A stretch of 12,708 bases of DNA from an uncultured bacterium (GCA_937893485.1 CALBJL010000117.1:1-12708); one strand, 5' to 3'. Numbered from the stretch's first letter, positions 1-6,555 are shown. Program-made: numbers and translations. The notes: generated from the sequence alone by a model not told the origin.

Positions 1-759
1 CCAGGTGTATGGATGGCGGGGATCGTAGAAAACATCCTCGGCTGTCCCAAGCTCAACAATTTTTCCTGCATACATAACAGCAACACGGTCTGCGATTCTG
101 GCAACACTTCCGAGATCGTGCGTCACAAATACAATCGAAACGCCTGTTCTTTTGCGGATATCCAGAAGCAGATCCAGAATCTTTGCTTTCACCGTTACAT
201 CCAACGCGGTCGTCGCCTCATCGGCAAACAGCAGCTTCGCGTTTGTTGCCAGCGCGGCGGCAATGACGCAGCGTTGGCGCATTCCTCCGGAAAAGAAATG
301 CGGCTGCAAATCAAACCGGTTTGCGGCATCCTCAATGCCCACCAACTCCAGCAGCTCCAATGCGCGTGCTTTTGCTGCGGCTTTTGTAACCTTCTGATGC
401 TTCAAAATTGCTTCTGTGATCTGTTTCCCGATAGGAATCGTCGGGTTCAGTGTTGCCAGAGGGTCTTGAAAAACCATCGATACAACACTGCCCCGGAGCT
501 TTCGCATCTGCTTTTCCGTATAATTCGTAATATCCTGCCCGCATACCGACATTGTTCCATGCTTGATATAGGCATACGGCGGCAGAAGATGCATGATGGA
601 TTGGCACATAACGGTCTTTCCACATCCCGACTCACCGACAATGCAAAGAATTTCACCGGCATTGACGCTCAAATCCACGCCTCGGACAGCCTCAACCTCG
701 CCTTCCGTGGTATTGAAACTCACAGCAAGATTGTTTAGCTCCAGTACTTTTTCTGACAA
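1..759 (-). CDS. ABC importer ATPase of the Dpp/Opp/Nik family, 3' end cut by the window edge
   Basis: This is a nucleotide-binding subunit that hydrolyses ATP at the inner face of the membrane to drive a peptide- or nickel-type importer. The 253 visible residues contain Walker A GESGCGKT (42-49), Q-loop FQDP (Q98), signature FSGGMRQ (156-162), Walker B LLFADE (176-181) and switch His in THD (H214). They end in HPYTW, the conserved start of the C-terminal region that couples to the permease in this subfamily. Family members have about 320 residues, so roughly 70 are missing. I chose the TTG at 757-759 because GAGGTG sits six bases upstream and no ATG in frame fits. Walker B reads DEATTALD where most relatives have DEPTTALD, and the Walker A Cys replaces a usual Ser. 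It is the last visible gene of the importer operon, 67 bases after the binding protein. A second ATPase probably follows off-window. The substrate cannot be read from this subunit. Confidence 0.93.
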   Translation of the reverse strand, partial: MSEKVLELNNLAVSFNTTEGEVEAVRGVDLSVNAGEILCIVGESGCGKTVMCQSIMHLLPPYAYIKHGTMSVCGQDITNYTEKQMRKLRGSVVSMVFQDPLATLNPTIPIGKQITEAILKHQKVTKAAAKARALELLELVGIEDAANRFDLQPHFFSGGMRQRCVIAAALATNAKLLFADEATTALDVTVKAKILDLLLDIRKRTGVSIVFVTHDLGSVARIADRVAVMYAGKIVELGTAEDVFYDPRHPYTW

Positions 760-782
760 TGCTTACACCTCAAATCATGCCG

Positions 783-814
783 CATGGCTGACCGCAAAAC
801 TGCGGCCAGCCATG
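783..814 (-). other. Intercistronic hairpin between binding-protein and ATPase genes
   Basis: An 8-bp arm, CATGGCTG with CAGCCATG, encloses one mismatch and a 5-bp arm, CCGCA with TGCGG, around an AAAC loop. It starts 13 bases after the binding-protein stop codon. No T-tract follows on the minus strand, so it is unlikely to be a full terminator. Such hairpins often protect the 3' end of the binding-protein message and make it more abundant than the ATPase message. That role is inferred here. Confidence 0.6.
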
Positions 815-826
815 GAGCAGTGTACG

Positions 827-2437
827 TTACTTATTCAGAGTCCATTCCTCAATGTTCCACATGACGCCAACGGCGTGGTGTCCGAGAACACGGGATGTAT
901 TCAGCCCGGACAGGGCGCTGGTACCAACATAGTTGCCGTCGAGATACGCAACCAGAAGAACGTTGGGATTCTGCGCGTAGACCTTTTCAAACTCGCCGTA
1001 AAGCTCCAGTCTCTTCGCGGGATCCTCTGTATGACGAGCCTCCGTCAGCAGGCGGTCAACCTCAGCATTGGAATAGTGCATACTGTTATTGCTGCCGTCA
1101 GTAACAAACTGTCCGTATGCCATGTCGGGGTCAAACTGGGTGGCAAATCCCGCAAGGAAGCCGTTGTATCCAGCGTCCCAGTCAAACTTGGTGACCAAGA
1201 CGACTTCCATCTCAACGCCTGCCTGCTTCAGCATGGAGGACATCAGATTTGCAATGTCCACACGCTCTTCCTCGTAGTCACGGGTCTGGATGGTAAAGTG
1301 GAATCTTTCGCCGTTGCGGACATAGATACCATCGTCGCCCTTCTCCCAACCGAGGGCTTCCATTTCCTGAGCAAACTTTTCCAGATCGTAAGTATAGATG
1401 TCTGCCTCTGGGTTTGTGCCGAGCGGATTCTTCTGGATCGGACTGTATGCTACGCAGCCCTGACCGTTCAGAACACTCTTAACAATGGCTTCTTTGTCCA
1501 GCGCATAGTTCAGAACGCCGATGGAATCGCCATTATTTTTCCAGAAATCCGTCGCCATGTTCATGGCCGCACCGCGATAATCCGCAGTCGTAAAGTCCCA
1601 GTTCGTATAGCCGTCCTTGCCGCGGAACTTCTCGGCGTAATTGGCATTCAGCCATGCAAGATCTGCTTCGCCGGATTCCAGCATAGTGGCCTTGGTGCTT
1701 TCCACGGCGACCGTCTTATAAATCACGCGCTCAATATTGGGAACCTTCCCATAATACTCTTCATTGCGGACAAAGGTAATCATGCCGCCAGTCATATCCC
1801 AATCGACAAACTTGAATCGTCCGGTGCCGACAGGCTTCTGATTGAAAGCGGTGGTATTCATATCTTTGCCTTCCAGCAGATGCTGCGGAATGATGCCGAT
1901 GGTGAAATAGCCCAGCATATTTGCGCAGTATGCATCCAGTGTGATAACGACAGTGTAATCGTCGGGTGCAGAGACGCTGACAATATCTTCATAGTTGCTG
2001 ACAACGGAGCTGGAGAGAGTTTCATCCTGCGTCAGAACATCATAGGTAAAAACGACGTCCTTTGCAGTGAAATCGGTGCCGTCATGCCACTTTACGTCCT
2101 TGCGCAGCTTAAATGTATAGGTGAAGGTATCAGCATCGTATTCATAGCTTTCTGCCAGATCTTCCACCGGATGCCCGTTCCCATCGTATTTCATAAGACC
2201 CGAGAACACCAGCTCAACGATCTCATCATGTGCGCTGATGACAGGATTGATCGAGCTTTCGTTTTCACCGGCGTAAACCAGAGTGTTGGAGAGATCCGAA
2301 GCTTGCGCAGCGGACGACTGCGTGTCGGACGTCTGTGCATTTCCACCTTCCTCAGCAGGCTGCTTCGCGCAGCCGATCAGCCCAAGGCACAGCACCAATG
2401 CCAGCGCCAAAGTAATCAGGGATTTGACTTTTCTCAT
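827..2437 (-). CDS. Extracellular solute-binding lipoprotein, family 5 (DppA/OppA/NikA-like)
   Basis: This lipid-anchored protein captures the ligand outside the membrane and hands it to the two permeases encoded just upstream. The 536 residues begin with a Lys/Arg start, a hydrophobic stretch (6-22) and lipobox LIGC, with the lipidated Cys at 23. A Gln/Ser/Ala-rich linker follows to about residue 48. The mature part carries family 5 hallmarks: the KWHDGTDFTAKDVVFTYDVL segment and a PVGTGRFKF segment. Near the C-terminus is GHHAVGVMWN, whose paired His might contact a ligand. I start at the ATG at 2435-2437 because AAGGAG (2445-2450) is seven bases upstream. The earlier in-frame ATG at 2443 leaves only one base of spacing. 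The length is normal for the family. Peptides, nickel complexes or other chelates are all possible substrates. Confidence 0.93.
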   Translation of the reverse strand: MRKVKSLITLALALVLCLGLIGCAKQPAEEGGNAQTSDTQSSAAQASDLSNTLVYAGENESSINPVISAHDEIVELVFSGLMKYDGNGHPVEDLAESYEYDADTFTYTFKLRKDVKWHDGTDFTAKDVVFTYDVLTQDETLSSSVVSNYEDIVSVSAPDDYTVVITLDAYCANMLGYFTIGIIPQHLLEGKDMNTTAFNQKPVGTGRFKFVDWDMTGGMITFVRNEEYYGKVPNIERVIYKTVAVESTKATMLESGEADLAWLNANYAEKFRGKDGYTNWDFTTADYRGAAMNMATDFWKNNGDSIGVLNYALDKEAIVKSVLNGQGCVAYSPIQKNPLGTNPEADIYTYDLEKFAQEMEALGWEKGDDGIYVRNGERFHFTIQTRDYEEERVDIANLMSSMLKQAGVEMEVVLVTKFDWDAGYNGFLAGFATQFDPDMAYGQFVTDGSNNSMHYSNAEVDRLLTEARHTEDPAKRLELYGEFEKVYAQNPNVLLVAYLDGNYVGTSALSGLNTSRVLGHHAVGVMWNIEEWTLNK

Positions 2438-2505
2438 TTTCATTCTCCTTTGTTAATAATTTGATTTCATATATAAATGTACCTTATATGGTATCTATAC
2501 TTCTC

Positions 2506-3420
2506 TTAAAGATTGCTGGGCTTTCGATTTGTCTCCTTGCGAAGGAAATTGCCGACATTCGTAATACACATCAGCGTAACAACAAGAAACAAGCCCGGAA
2601 TGATGATGACCCACCATGTGTTCATAATCAGCGCACGGTTGGCAAGCGACAGCATACTGCCCCATGAGAGAATATCAACGGGCAGTCCCAAGCCGAGAAA
2701 GCTCAGCGTTGATTCCATCGTAATGCAGGAGCTGACGTTGGAAACCACGACGAACATAACGGCTGACAGGAAATTAGGGATCAAGTGTCGCCACATGACA
2801 TAAAGAAACTTTCCACCGGTGCATCGAGCATATAGCACATATTCGCAATTACGGATCTGCCGCACCTCGCTGCGGACGATTCGCGCCATGCCGAACCATC
2901 CGGTAACGCCTATTACAAACGATAGCGTGATCACGTTTTTGCCTGTAAAGAGCGCGGAAAGAATCAGTACCAGCAGAATCGTCGGAATACTGCCGCAGGC
3001 TTCTGCGATCCGCATCAACACCGAATCGGCTCGGTTCGGCAGCGTACCGCTGATGCAGCCGTAAATTGTGCCAATTACTGCAATAATCGCCGCGCCCAGA
3101 ATACCAATAGTCAAGGATGTACGCCCGCCATAGAACATAATAGAGTACAGATCACGGCCAAGAGAATCCGTGCCAAAGTAAAACTCGGAATTTGGCGCGG
3201 TATTTAGTGCATCCAGATAGAATCCAGCTGGATCATGATTTGCAAATACAGGTGCAAAAACGCAGCCGAGGACGATCAAAAGCAGAAGCGCCGCCGAAAA
3301 AATCGGCTTTCCTTTCAGCTTTTCACGAAATGTCTTTTTTCTCTTTGGCGGCTCATAAGTCCGATAGCCCGCGCCAACAACGGCAAACGGGTCGGCACTG
3401 TTTTTTATTTGGTTTACCAT
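2506..3420 (-). CDS. ABC importer permease, DppC/OppC/NikC-like
   Basis: This 304-residue integral membrane subunit forms half of the translocation channel. A charged cytoplasmic N-terminus rich in Lys/Arg (26-38) precedes the first membrane helix (about 40-60). The family motif FGTDSLGRD (82-90) follows, then further helices around 102-124, 147-158, 164-178, 216-234 and 268-286. The cytoplasmic loop that docks on the ATPase lies near 198-216 (ARCTGG...RHLIPN), a diverged form of the usual EAA...G loop. The ESTLSFLGLGLP stretch (236-247) is typical of DppC proteins. Its ATG overlaps the last seven bases of the upstream permease gene, and GGAG lies eight bases before it inside that gene. This is translational coupling that would give the two permeases in equal amounts. 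Confidence 0.93.
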   Translation of the reverse strand: MVNQIKNSADPFAVVGAGYRTYEPPKRKKTFREKLKGKPIFSAALLLLIVLGCVFAPVFANHDPAGFYLDALNTAPNSEFYFGTDSLGRDLYSIMFYGGRTSLTIGILGAAIIAVIGTIYGCISGTLPNRADSVLMRIAEACGSIPTILLVLILSALFTGKNVITLSFVIGVTGWFGMARIVRSEVRQIRNCEYVLYARCTGGKFLYVMWRHLIPNFLSAVMFVVVSNVSSCITMESTLSFLGLGLPVDILSWGSMLSLANRALIMNTWWVIIIPGLFLVVTLMCITNVGNFLRKETNRKPSNL

Positions 3421-4409
3421 TTGATGGACTCCATTTCTTTCATTCTCGGGTCGATTTCCTCATTGACTGTCTGTGCGACAAAGCTGCCAACGAAAACAGC
3501 AATGCCGGTAATCAAAACGGTGACCATGAGCAGATTGTAGTCATGGTATTTAGCACTTTCGACGGCCAGATTTCCGATACCCGGATAGTTGAAAACAGCT
3601 TCCACCACGACCGTTCCTCCGGTGACGTGCGGAATAGAGATCGCCATGATACTGACAATTGTAGGCGCGACATTCCGCAAGCAGTGCTTCCACACGATCT
3701 CACGGCGCGTACAGCCCTTTGATTTTGCGAAAAGAATGTAATCCTTACGAACCTCGTCCAGCATCTTATTGCGGATCATGTACGCGTAATACCAGAGATG
3801 GCTGGCGACCATAACGATCAGAGGCAGCACCAAATGCTCGGCGCGATTGCCAATATCATTTTCCATGCCCACGTCATACGCGCCGCTGCTCGGCAGCCAG
3901 CCAAGGTTTACGCTGAAAATCAAAACCAGCACAACGCCAAGCCAGAAGCCCGGGATATAATACGAAGCCGTACCGATCTTGCAGATGGCTTTGTCGATGA
4001 ATCTGTCTTCATATAACGTACAGAATACAGCCAGCACAATGGCCAGTGCAAAGACGATAATATATGCCAGAACGCCCAGCAGCAAGGTGTTCCCGACCAA
4101 GGGCTGGATCACATCCATAACAGGCATTTTATATTTGAAAGACAAGCCGAAATTCCCCTGAAACACCTGCCCGAGCCAACGAATGTATTGGGTCACAAGG
4201 CCGGCATTCAGACCAAGGCGCTCACGAGCGGCATCCTTTTCTGCCTCCGTCATCAGCTCCAGCGCATCGCCATAGAACGATTGCAGCGGGTCGCCGGGCG
4301 CCAGCCGCGCAATAAAAAAGACGACGGTTGACAGCAAAAACATACATAGGACAAAAAGGAGGATGCGCTTTGCGATTCTTACCCACAAATTGGCACTTTT
4401 CACGATCAA
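3414..4409 (-). CDS. ABC importer permease, DppB/OppB/NikB-like
   Basis: This 331-residue membrane subunit pairs with the DppC-like permease. The N-terminal helix (about 14-35) ends in the conserved APGDP (37-41). Further helices lie near 108-132, 149-169, 193-212, 248-262 and 293-312, and the protein closes with the family-typical IDPRMK. The ATPase-docking EAA-type loop is at about 227-246 (FAKSKGCTRREIVWKHCLRN). The start is a TTG at 4407-4409 with GGGAG six bases upstream. An in-frame GTG two codons later is too far from that site. The gene begins 16 bases after the methyltransferase stop, which supports one transcript. Two genes of this operon start with TTG, which may hold down their expression. 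Confidence 0.93.
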   Translation of the reverse strand: MIVKSANLWVRIAKRILLFVLCMFLLSTVVFFIARLAPGDPLQSFYGDALELMTEAEKDAARERLGLNAGLVTQYIRWLGQVFQGNFGLSFKYKMPVMDVIQPLVGNTLLLGVLAYIIVFALAIVLAVFCTLYEDRFIDKAICKIGTASYYIPGFWLGVVLVLIFSVNLGWLPSSGAYDVGMENDIGNRAEHLVLPLIVMVASHLWYYAYMIRNKMLDEVRKDYILFAKSKGCTRREIVWKHCLRNVAPTIVSIMAISIPHVTGGTVVVEAVFNYPGIGNLAVESAKYHDYNLLMVTVLITGIAVFVGSFVAQTVNEEIDPRMKEMESIKW

Positions 4410-4425
4410 ATCACACTCCCAACGG

Positions 4426-5094
4426 TCATTTCTTCATCCCGATGAACATCGTCCAGCCGGGCATATCTTCTGCATGAGACATTTCAGGCGGAAGCTCTGT
4501 TACAGTAATTTCGTCCAGCCCGGCAGTACGATACACCGCGATATAGTCCTCACGCTTGCCGCAGCGCAGCGGTAGCTCTACGCCGTTTCCATAGTCCCCG
4601 CCATTGCTGTTCATCTCACCATGTGTTCCCGTCTCTCCCACATTCATCATTCGCATGAAAGAAATGACCCGACCTCCGGATTTCAGCACGCGCGTCCATT
4701 CTCTCACCGCTGCCTCCGGATCAGTCAGTGTCCACATTACTCTGCAATTCACCACAGCATCAAAGCAGTTGTCAGAGAATTGGAGATGTTCACATTCACC
4801 TTTCTGAAAATCAACAGAAAGATTCAAATGTCCTGCCTTCTCAACTCCGATTTGCAGCATTTTCTCAGCAACATCAACGCCGCTGACATCGTATCCCAAC
4901 TTGGCAAGTAGCAGCGCTAGGAATCCGGTGCCTGTCCCAACATCCAAAACGCCGCCGCGCCCCTGTAAACCGATTGCCTTTTCAAGCTCCGCACTCCATA
5001 AAGCCAGATCCTCGGTTGCGTGCTGCTCGTCAAATCCTTCAGAGGCTTCGTTCCAATAATCCGCAATCGCGGCGATCTTTTCCTGAAAATCCAT
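4426..5094 (-). CDS. Class I SAM-dependent methyltransferase, first gene of the importer operon
   Basis: This cytoplasmic enzyme of 222 residues transfers a methyl group from S-adenosylmethionine. It has the Rossmann-like fold: motif I VLDVGTGTGF (49-58), an acidic residue at the end of strand 2 (GVD, D74), FDAVVNCRVMWTL (111-123) at strand 4, and a post-II helix and strand LKSGGRVISF (137-146). An N-terminal segment with YW...FDEQH (13-25) and the C-terminal PGWTMFIG are probably the substrate-specific parts. AAGGAG lies eight bases before the ATG. The target is not readable from the sequence. Its place at the head of a Dpp/Opp/Nik-type importer suggests that it methylates a small chelator or the imported compound, or detoxifies something. 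I have inferred this from context only. It resembles small-molecule methyltransferases (Methyltransf_11 type) more than rRNA or protein enzymes. Confidence 0.9.
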   Translation of the reverse strand: MDFQEKIAAIADYWNEASEGFDEQHATEDLALWSAELEKAIGLQGRGGVLDVGTGTGFLALLLAKLGYDVSGVDVAEKMLQIGVEKAGHLNLSVDFQKGECEHLQFSDNCFDAVVNCRVMWTLTDPEAAVREWTRVLKSGGRVISFMRMMNVGETGTHGEMNSNGGDYGNGVELPLRCGKREDYIAVYRTAGLDEITVTELPPEMSHAEDMPGWTMFIGMKK

Positions 5095-5140
5095 ATCAAT
5101 ATCTCCTTGCTATCGGAAAATGTCGGACGGATATTGCCGT

Positions 5141-5161
5141 TTATGTAATGCGATGACATAA
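5141..5161. promoter_or_regulatory. Dyad in the methyltransferase leader, possible operator
   Basis: TTATGT and ACATAA form a perfect 6-bp inverted repeat with a 9-base spacer. Its centre is about 25 bases downstream of the start site predicted from the promoter at 5181-5209. A repressor bound here would block the importer operon, or the arms could form a weak leader hairpin. No known operator consensus was recognised. Confidence 0.35.
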
Positions 5162-5180
5162 TCCGCTTCTATTCTTGGTT

Positions 5181-5209
5181 ATGATACCAGCGATTTTGAT
5201 CCCTCACAA
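5181..5209 (-). promoter_or_regulatory. Promoter of the methyltransferase-importer operon
   Basis: The minus strand reads TTGTGA, 17 bases, then TATCAT, with a TGG extension immediately before the -10. It matches the sigma-A consensus at four of six and five of six positions plus the extended -10. Transcription would start near 5174, leaving a leader of about 80 bases. A perfect 10-bp palindrome CCCCCGGGGG (5213-5222) abuts the -35. The terminator of the regulator gene lies just upstream, so this promoter is isolated from its neighbour. Confidence 0.6.
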
Positions 5210-5242
5210 GCTCCCCCGGGGGTTAAAAAATTGCACAAAATT

Positions 5243-5281
5243 AAAAAAATATGGCATCTGAACAGCTTTAATTCAGATGCC
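5243..5281 (-). terminator. Intrinsic terminator of the XRE regulator transcript
   Basis: A perfect 10-bp stem, GGCATCTGAA with TTCAGATGCC, closes a nine-base loop. On the minus strand it is followed after three bases by seven T residues (5243-5249). There is no T-tract in the plus direction. It separates the regulator from the methyltransferase operon. Confidence 0.85.
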
Positions 5282-5379
5282 GCAATATGAAGATGAAATG
5301 CGTTTGTATACGGATAAAATATCCTTGACAAATCTCGTCTCATTAAGTAATATTCTTCTGCTTTCCTTTTCGCCATATA

Positions 5380-5775
5380 TTACCCCCACAGAATATCTTC
5401 CTGTTTATCCAGCCTGCAGTCACGGACAAATTTCTCGATTGCATCATAATAACTTTCAAACAATGCATTGGCGTAAATCACAAGATTGTGCTCATTGACA
5501 CCATCTATATCTTCATTGACATGGATTTTCGTCCCTCTGAGATCTACGATACTTCCGGTGGTTTTGTCGTAATAATAAGTGCCCTCCGAAGATTCTATCT
5601 TTTTCATAGAGGTGTGCTTCATCGGAAGCTGATCCGCAATCATCTTTAGGACATAGGGTGCGGGTGTACTTTCCCCATACTCCCACCTCCGAAGTGTGCC
5701 CAGCGGAATGCCAAAGCTCTCTGCAAATTTCTTTTGCGTTTGTCCTGTCAGCTCTCTCATTTCTTTTATATTCAT
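5380..5775 (-). CDS. XRE/Cro-type helix-turn-helix transcriptional regulator
   Basis: This predicted DNA-binding protein of 131 residues has an N-terminal XRE-like helix-turn-helix (about 3-45), with the pattern TGQTQKKFAESFGIPLGTLRRWEYG typical of Cro/C1-type domains. The C-terminal half (about 65-128) is acidic and aromatic (TYYYDKTTG, ALFESYYDAIEKF) and I do not recognise a named domain. I start at the ATG at 5773-5775 because GGAGG (5784-5788) is eight bases upstream. An earlier in-frame ATG at 5799 has no ribosome binding site and overlaps a possible operator half-site. The palindrome inside its own promoter suggests autoregulation. Regulators of this kind often accompany mobile elements or toxin-antitoxin pairs, and the remnant downstream fits a decayed partner. 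A link to the neighbouring importer operon is not shown. Confidence 0.85.
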   Translation of the reverse strand: MNIKEMRELTGQTQKKFAESFGIPLGTLRRWEYGESTPAPYVLKMIADQLPMKHTSMKKIESSEGTYYYDKTTGSIVDLRGTKIHVNEDIDGVNEHNLVIYANALFESYYDAIEKFVRDCRLDKQEDILWG

Positions 5776-5818
5776 ACCCACAGCCTCCAAAGTGCTCATA
5801 TTGGTTACTTTTTATTAC

Positions 5819-5847
5819 AAAATACCCGATATGGGTACTTTTGTCAA
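5819..5847 (-). promoter_or_regulatory. Promoter of the XRE regulator gene
   Basis: A consensus TTGACA (-35, 5842-5847) is followed by a 17-base spacer and TATTTT (-10, 5819-5824). The leader to the chosen ATG is about 40 bases. The spacer is almost filled by the operator-like palindrome annotated separately. Confidence 0.7.
5823..5837. promoter_or_regulatory. Operator-like palindrome within the regulator promoter
   Basis: TACCC-GATAT-GGGTA is a perfect 5-bp inverted repeat placed between -35 and -10. A related sequence, AGTAACCAATATG on the minus strand, lies near 5797-5809, and single TACCCA half-sites occur at about 5775 and 5876. Binding by the regulator would occlude RNA polymerase, the usual arrangement for an autorepressed XRE gene. 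Confidence 0.55.
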
Positions 5848-5910
5848 TACGATTTTATTATTGTATGCTATCATGATACCCATTTACAGCTTACAGAATT
5901 CATTGTTAAA

Positions 5911-5946
5911 AGGAAAAAAGCTGCCGCACATCCGTGCGACAGCCTT
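5911..5946 (-). terminator. Intrinsic terminator of the HU gene
   Basis: On the minus strand a stem of about 13 bp, AAGGCTGTCGCAC with GTGCGGCAGCTTT and two G-U pairs, closes a GGAT tetraloop. It is followed by a run of T residues broken by CC. It begins about 20 bases after the HU stop codon. Confidence 0.9.
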
Positions 5947-5967
5947 CATCATTCATATTTGAAATAA

Positions 5968-6243
5968 TTAAGCGTTTACGCTATCCTTTAAAGCCTTACC
6001 AGCCTTGAACTTCGGAGCCTTAGATGCAGCGATTGTCATCTCTTTTCCGGTCTGGGGATTTCTTCCGGTTCTTGCAGCACGCTCAGATACTTCGAAAGTA
6101 CCGAAACCTACTAACTGAATCTTCTCACCCTTCTTTAACTCCTCTGCTACGACATCTGTAAAAGCCTTTAAAGCAGCTTCTGCGTCCTTCTTTGATAATC
6201 CTGTCTTCTCAGCCATTGCTGATACTAATTCCATTTTATTCAT
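5968..6243 (-). CDS. hup: HU family DNA-binding protein
   Basis: HU is a small basic nucleoid protein that binds and bends DNA as a dimer. The 91 residues match the family's usual 90-95. The N-terminal helices (1-40) are followed by the conserved VGFGTFEVSERAARTG stretch (45-60) and the DNA-clasping arm with R61-N62-P63, whose Pro inserts between base pairs. The Lys-rich C-terminus (SKAPKFKAGKALKD) completes the pattern. AGGAGG lies nine bases before the ATG. A second in-frame Met at position 4 is less well placed. The gene is a single transcription unit with a near-consensus promoter and a strong terminator, as expected for an abundant protein. IHF subunits share the fold, but a single such gene with this sequence in Firmicutes is HU. 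Confidence 0.97.
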   Translation of the reverse strand: MNKMELVSAMAEKTGLSKKDAEAALKAFTDVVAEELKKGEKIQLVGFGTFEVSERAARTGRNPQTGKEMTIAASKAPKFKAGKALKDSVNA

Positions 6244-6329
6244 GGTTTGTGTCCTCCTATTGGATGTCTATTCTTTTCTTGTCTATAATTCGCCGATATT
6301 CCGTTACATCCGAATTACCTACGCATATA

Positions 6330-6358
6330 TTTATACTTGGTTTTGCAGGGCTTGTCAA
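6330..6358 (-). promoter_or_regulatory. Promoter of the HU gene
   Basis: TTGACA (6353-6358), a 17-base spacer and TATAAA (6330-6335) form a near-perfect sigma-A promoter. Transcription would start near 6323, giving a leader of about 80 bases before the HU start codon. I saw no strong hairpin in that leader. Confidence 0.85.
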
Positions 6359-6387
6359 GGTTATTTCCTTATTTTTCAAAGAATTAA

Positions 6388-6552
6388 GTAACAGTTCAGC
6401 CATCACCGGCGAAAATGTGTAAATCATGCTTGCATGAATGCGCACATTTTGCAGGTGATGAGGTGAGCGCCCGATAATGAGCAAAGTTAACTGCGCAGCA
6501 GTGGGAAAACGCCGTCAGGCATCTTTGCGAATGGCGCGGGCTGAACTGTTAC
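6388..6552. repeat. 165-bp element with perfect 14-bp terminal inverted repeats and two internal hairpin arms
   Basis: The ends are GTAACAGTTCAGCC (6388-6401) and its exact reverse complement (6539-6552). Arm A (6401-6460) pairs CATCACC with GGTGATG, AAAATGTG with CACATTTT, and TCATGC with GCATGA around a TT loop. Arm B (6467-6537) pairs GCGCC with GGCGC, GCAAAG with CTTTGC, and ACTGC with GCAGT. Folded, it makes a three-way junction. It fills the gap between the mutase stop codon, three bases away, and the HU promoter. No reading frame in it looks real. It fits a MITE-like or palindromic intergenic repeat, or a structured RNA in the mutase 3' untranslated region. The flanks (AATTAA on the left, AATTTAA on the right) are similar and AT-rich but not an exact target duplication. 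The structure is certain and its nature is not. Confidence 0.7.
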
Positions 6553-6555
6553 AAT

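Larger units (their letters stand above)
5179..5376 (-). pseudogene. Possible gene remnant downstream of the XRE regulator
   Basis: An ATG three bases after the regulator's stop codon, with GGGGG about six bases upstream, opens a 65-codon frame beginning MAKRKAEEYYLMRRD. The start signals look real, but the frame runs straight through the terminator hairpin at 5243-5281 and on into the next promoter. Only the first 30 or so codons could be original coding sequence. The opening EEYYLMRRD reminds me of small partner proteins or HipA-like proteins encoded after XRE regulators. That is a weak impression, and a chance frame is equally possible. Confidence 0.25.

Noticed and set aside
13..738. 241-codon open frame on the plus strand
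   Set aside because: It is antisense to the ABC ATPase, which has all its catalytic motifs on the minus strand.
593..2464. 623-codon open frame on the plus strand
   Set aside because: It is antisense to the solute-binding lipoprotein, whose lipobox, RBS and family motifs are clear. The plus-strand translation shows no domain I recognise and has low-complexity Cys/His/Ile-rich stretches typical of shadows.
2438..2505. Possible promoter or hairpin between DppC-like and binding-protein genes
   Set aside because: Only a 4-bp arm pair (TACC/GGTA) and AT-rich sequence are present. No -35 is convincing and the RBS explains the spacing.
5095..5175. Riboswitch in the methyltransferase leader
   Set aside because: The leader is only about 80 bases. 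It holds one 6-bp dyad and a 3-bp palindrome, and matches no riboswitch core I know.
5776..5799. Earlier ATG for the XRE regulator
   Set aside because: It has no Shine-Dalgarno sequence, while the ATG at 5775 has GGAGG eight bases upstream.
6257..6484. 75-codon minus-strand frame upstream of HU
   Set aside because: It covers the HU promoter and one arm of the inverted-repeat element and has no convincing start signal.
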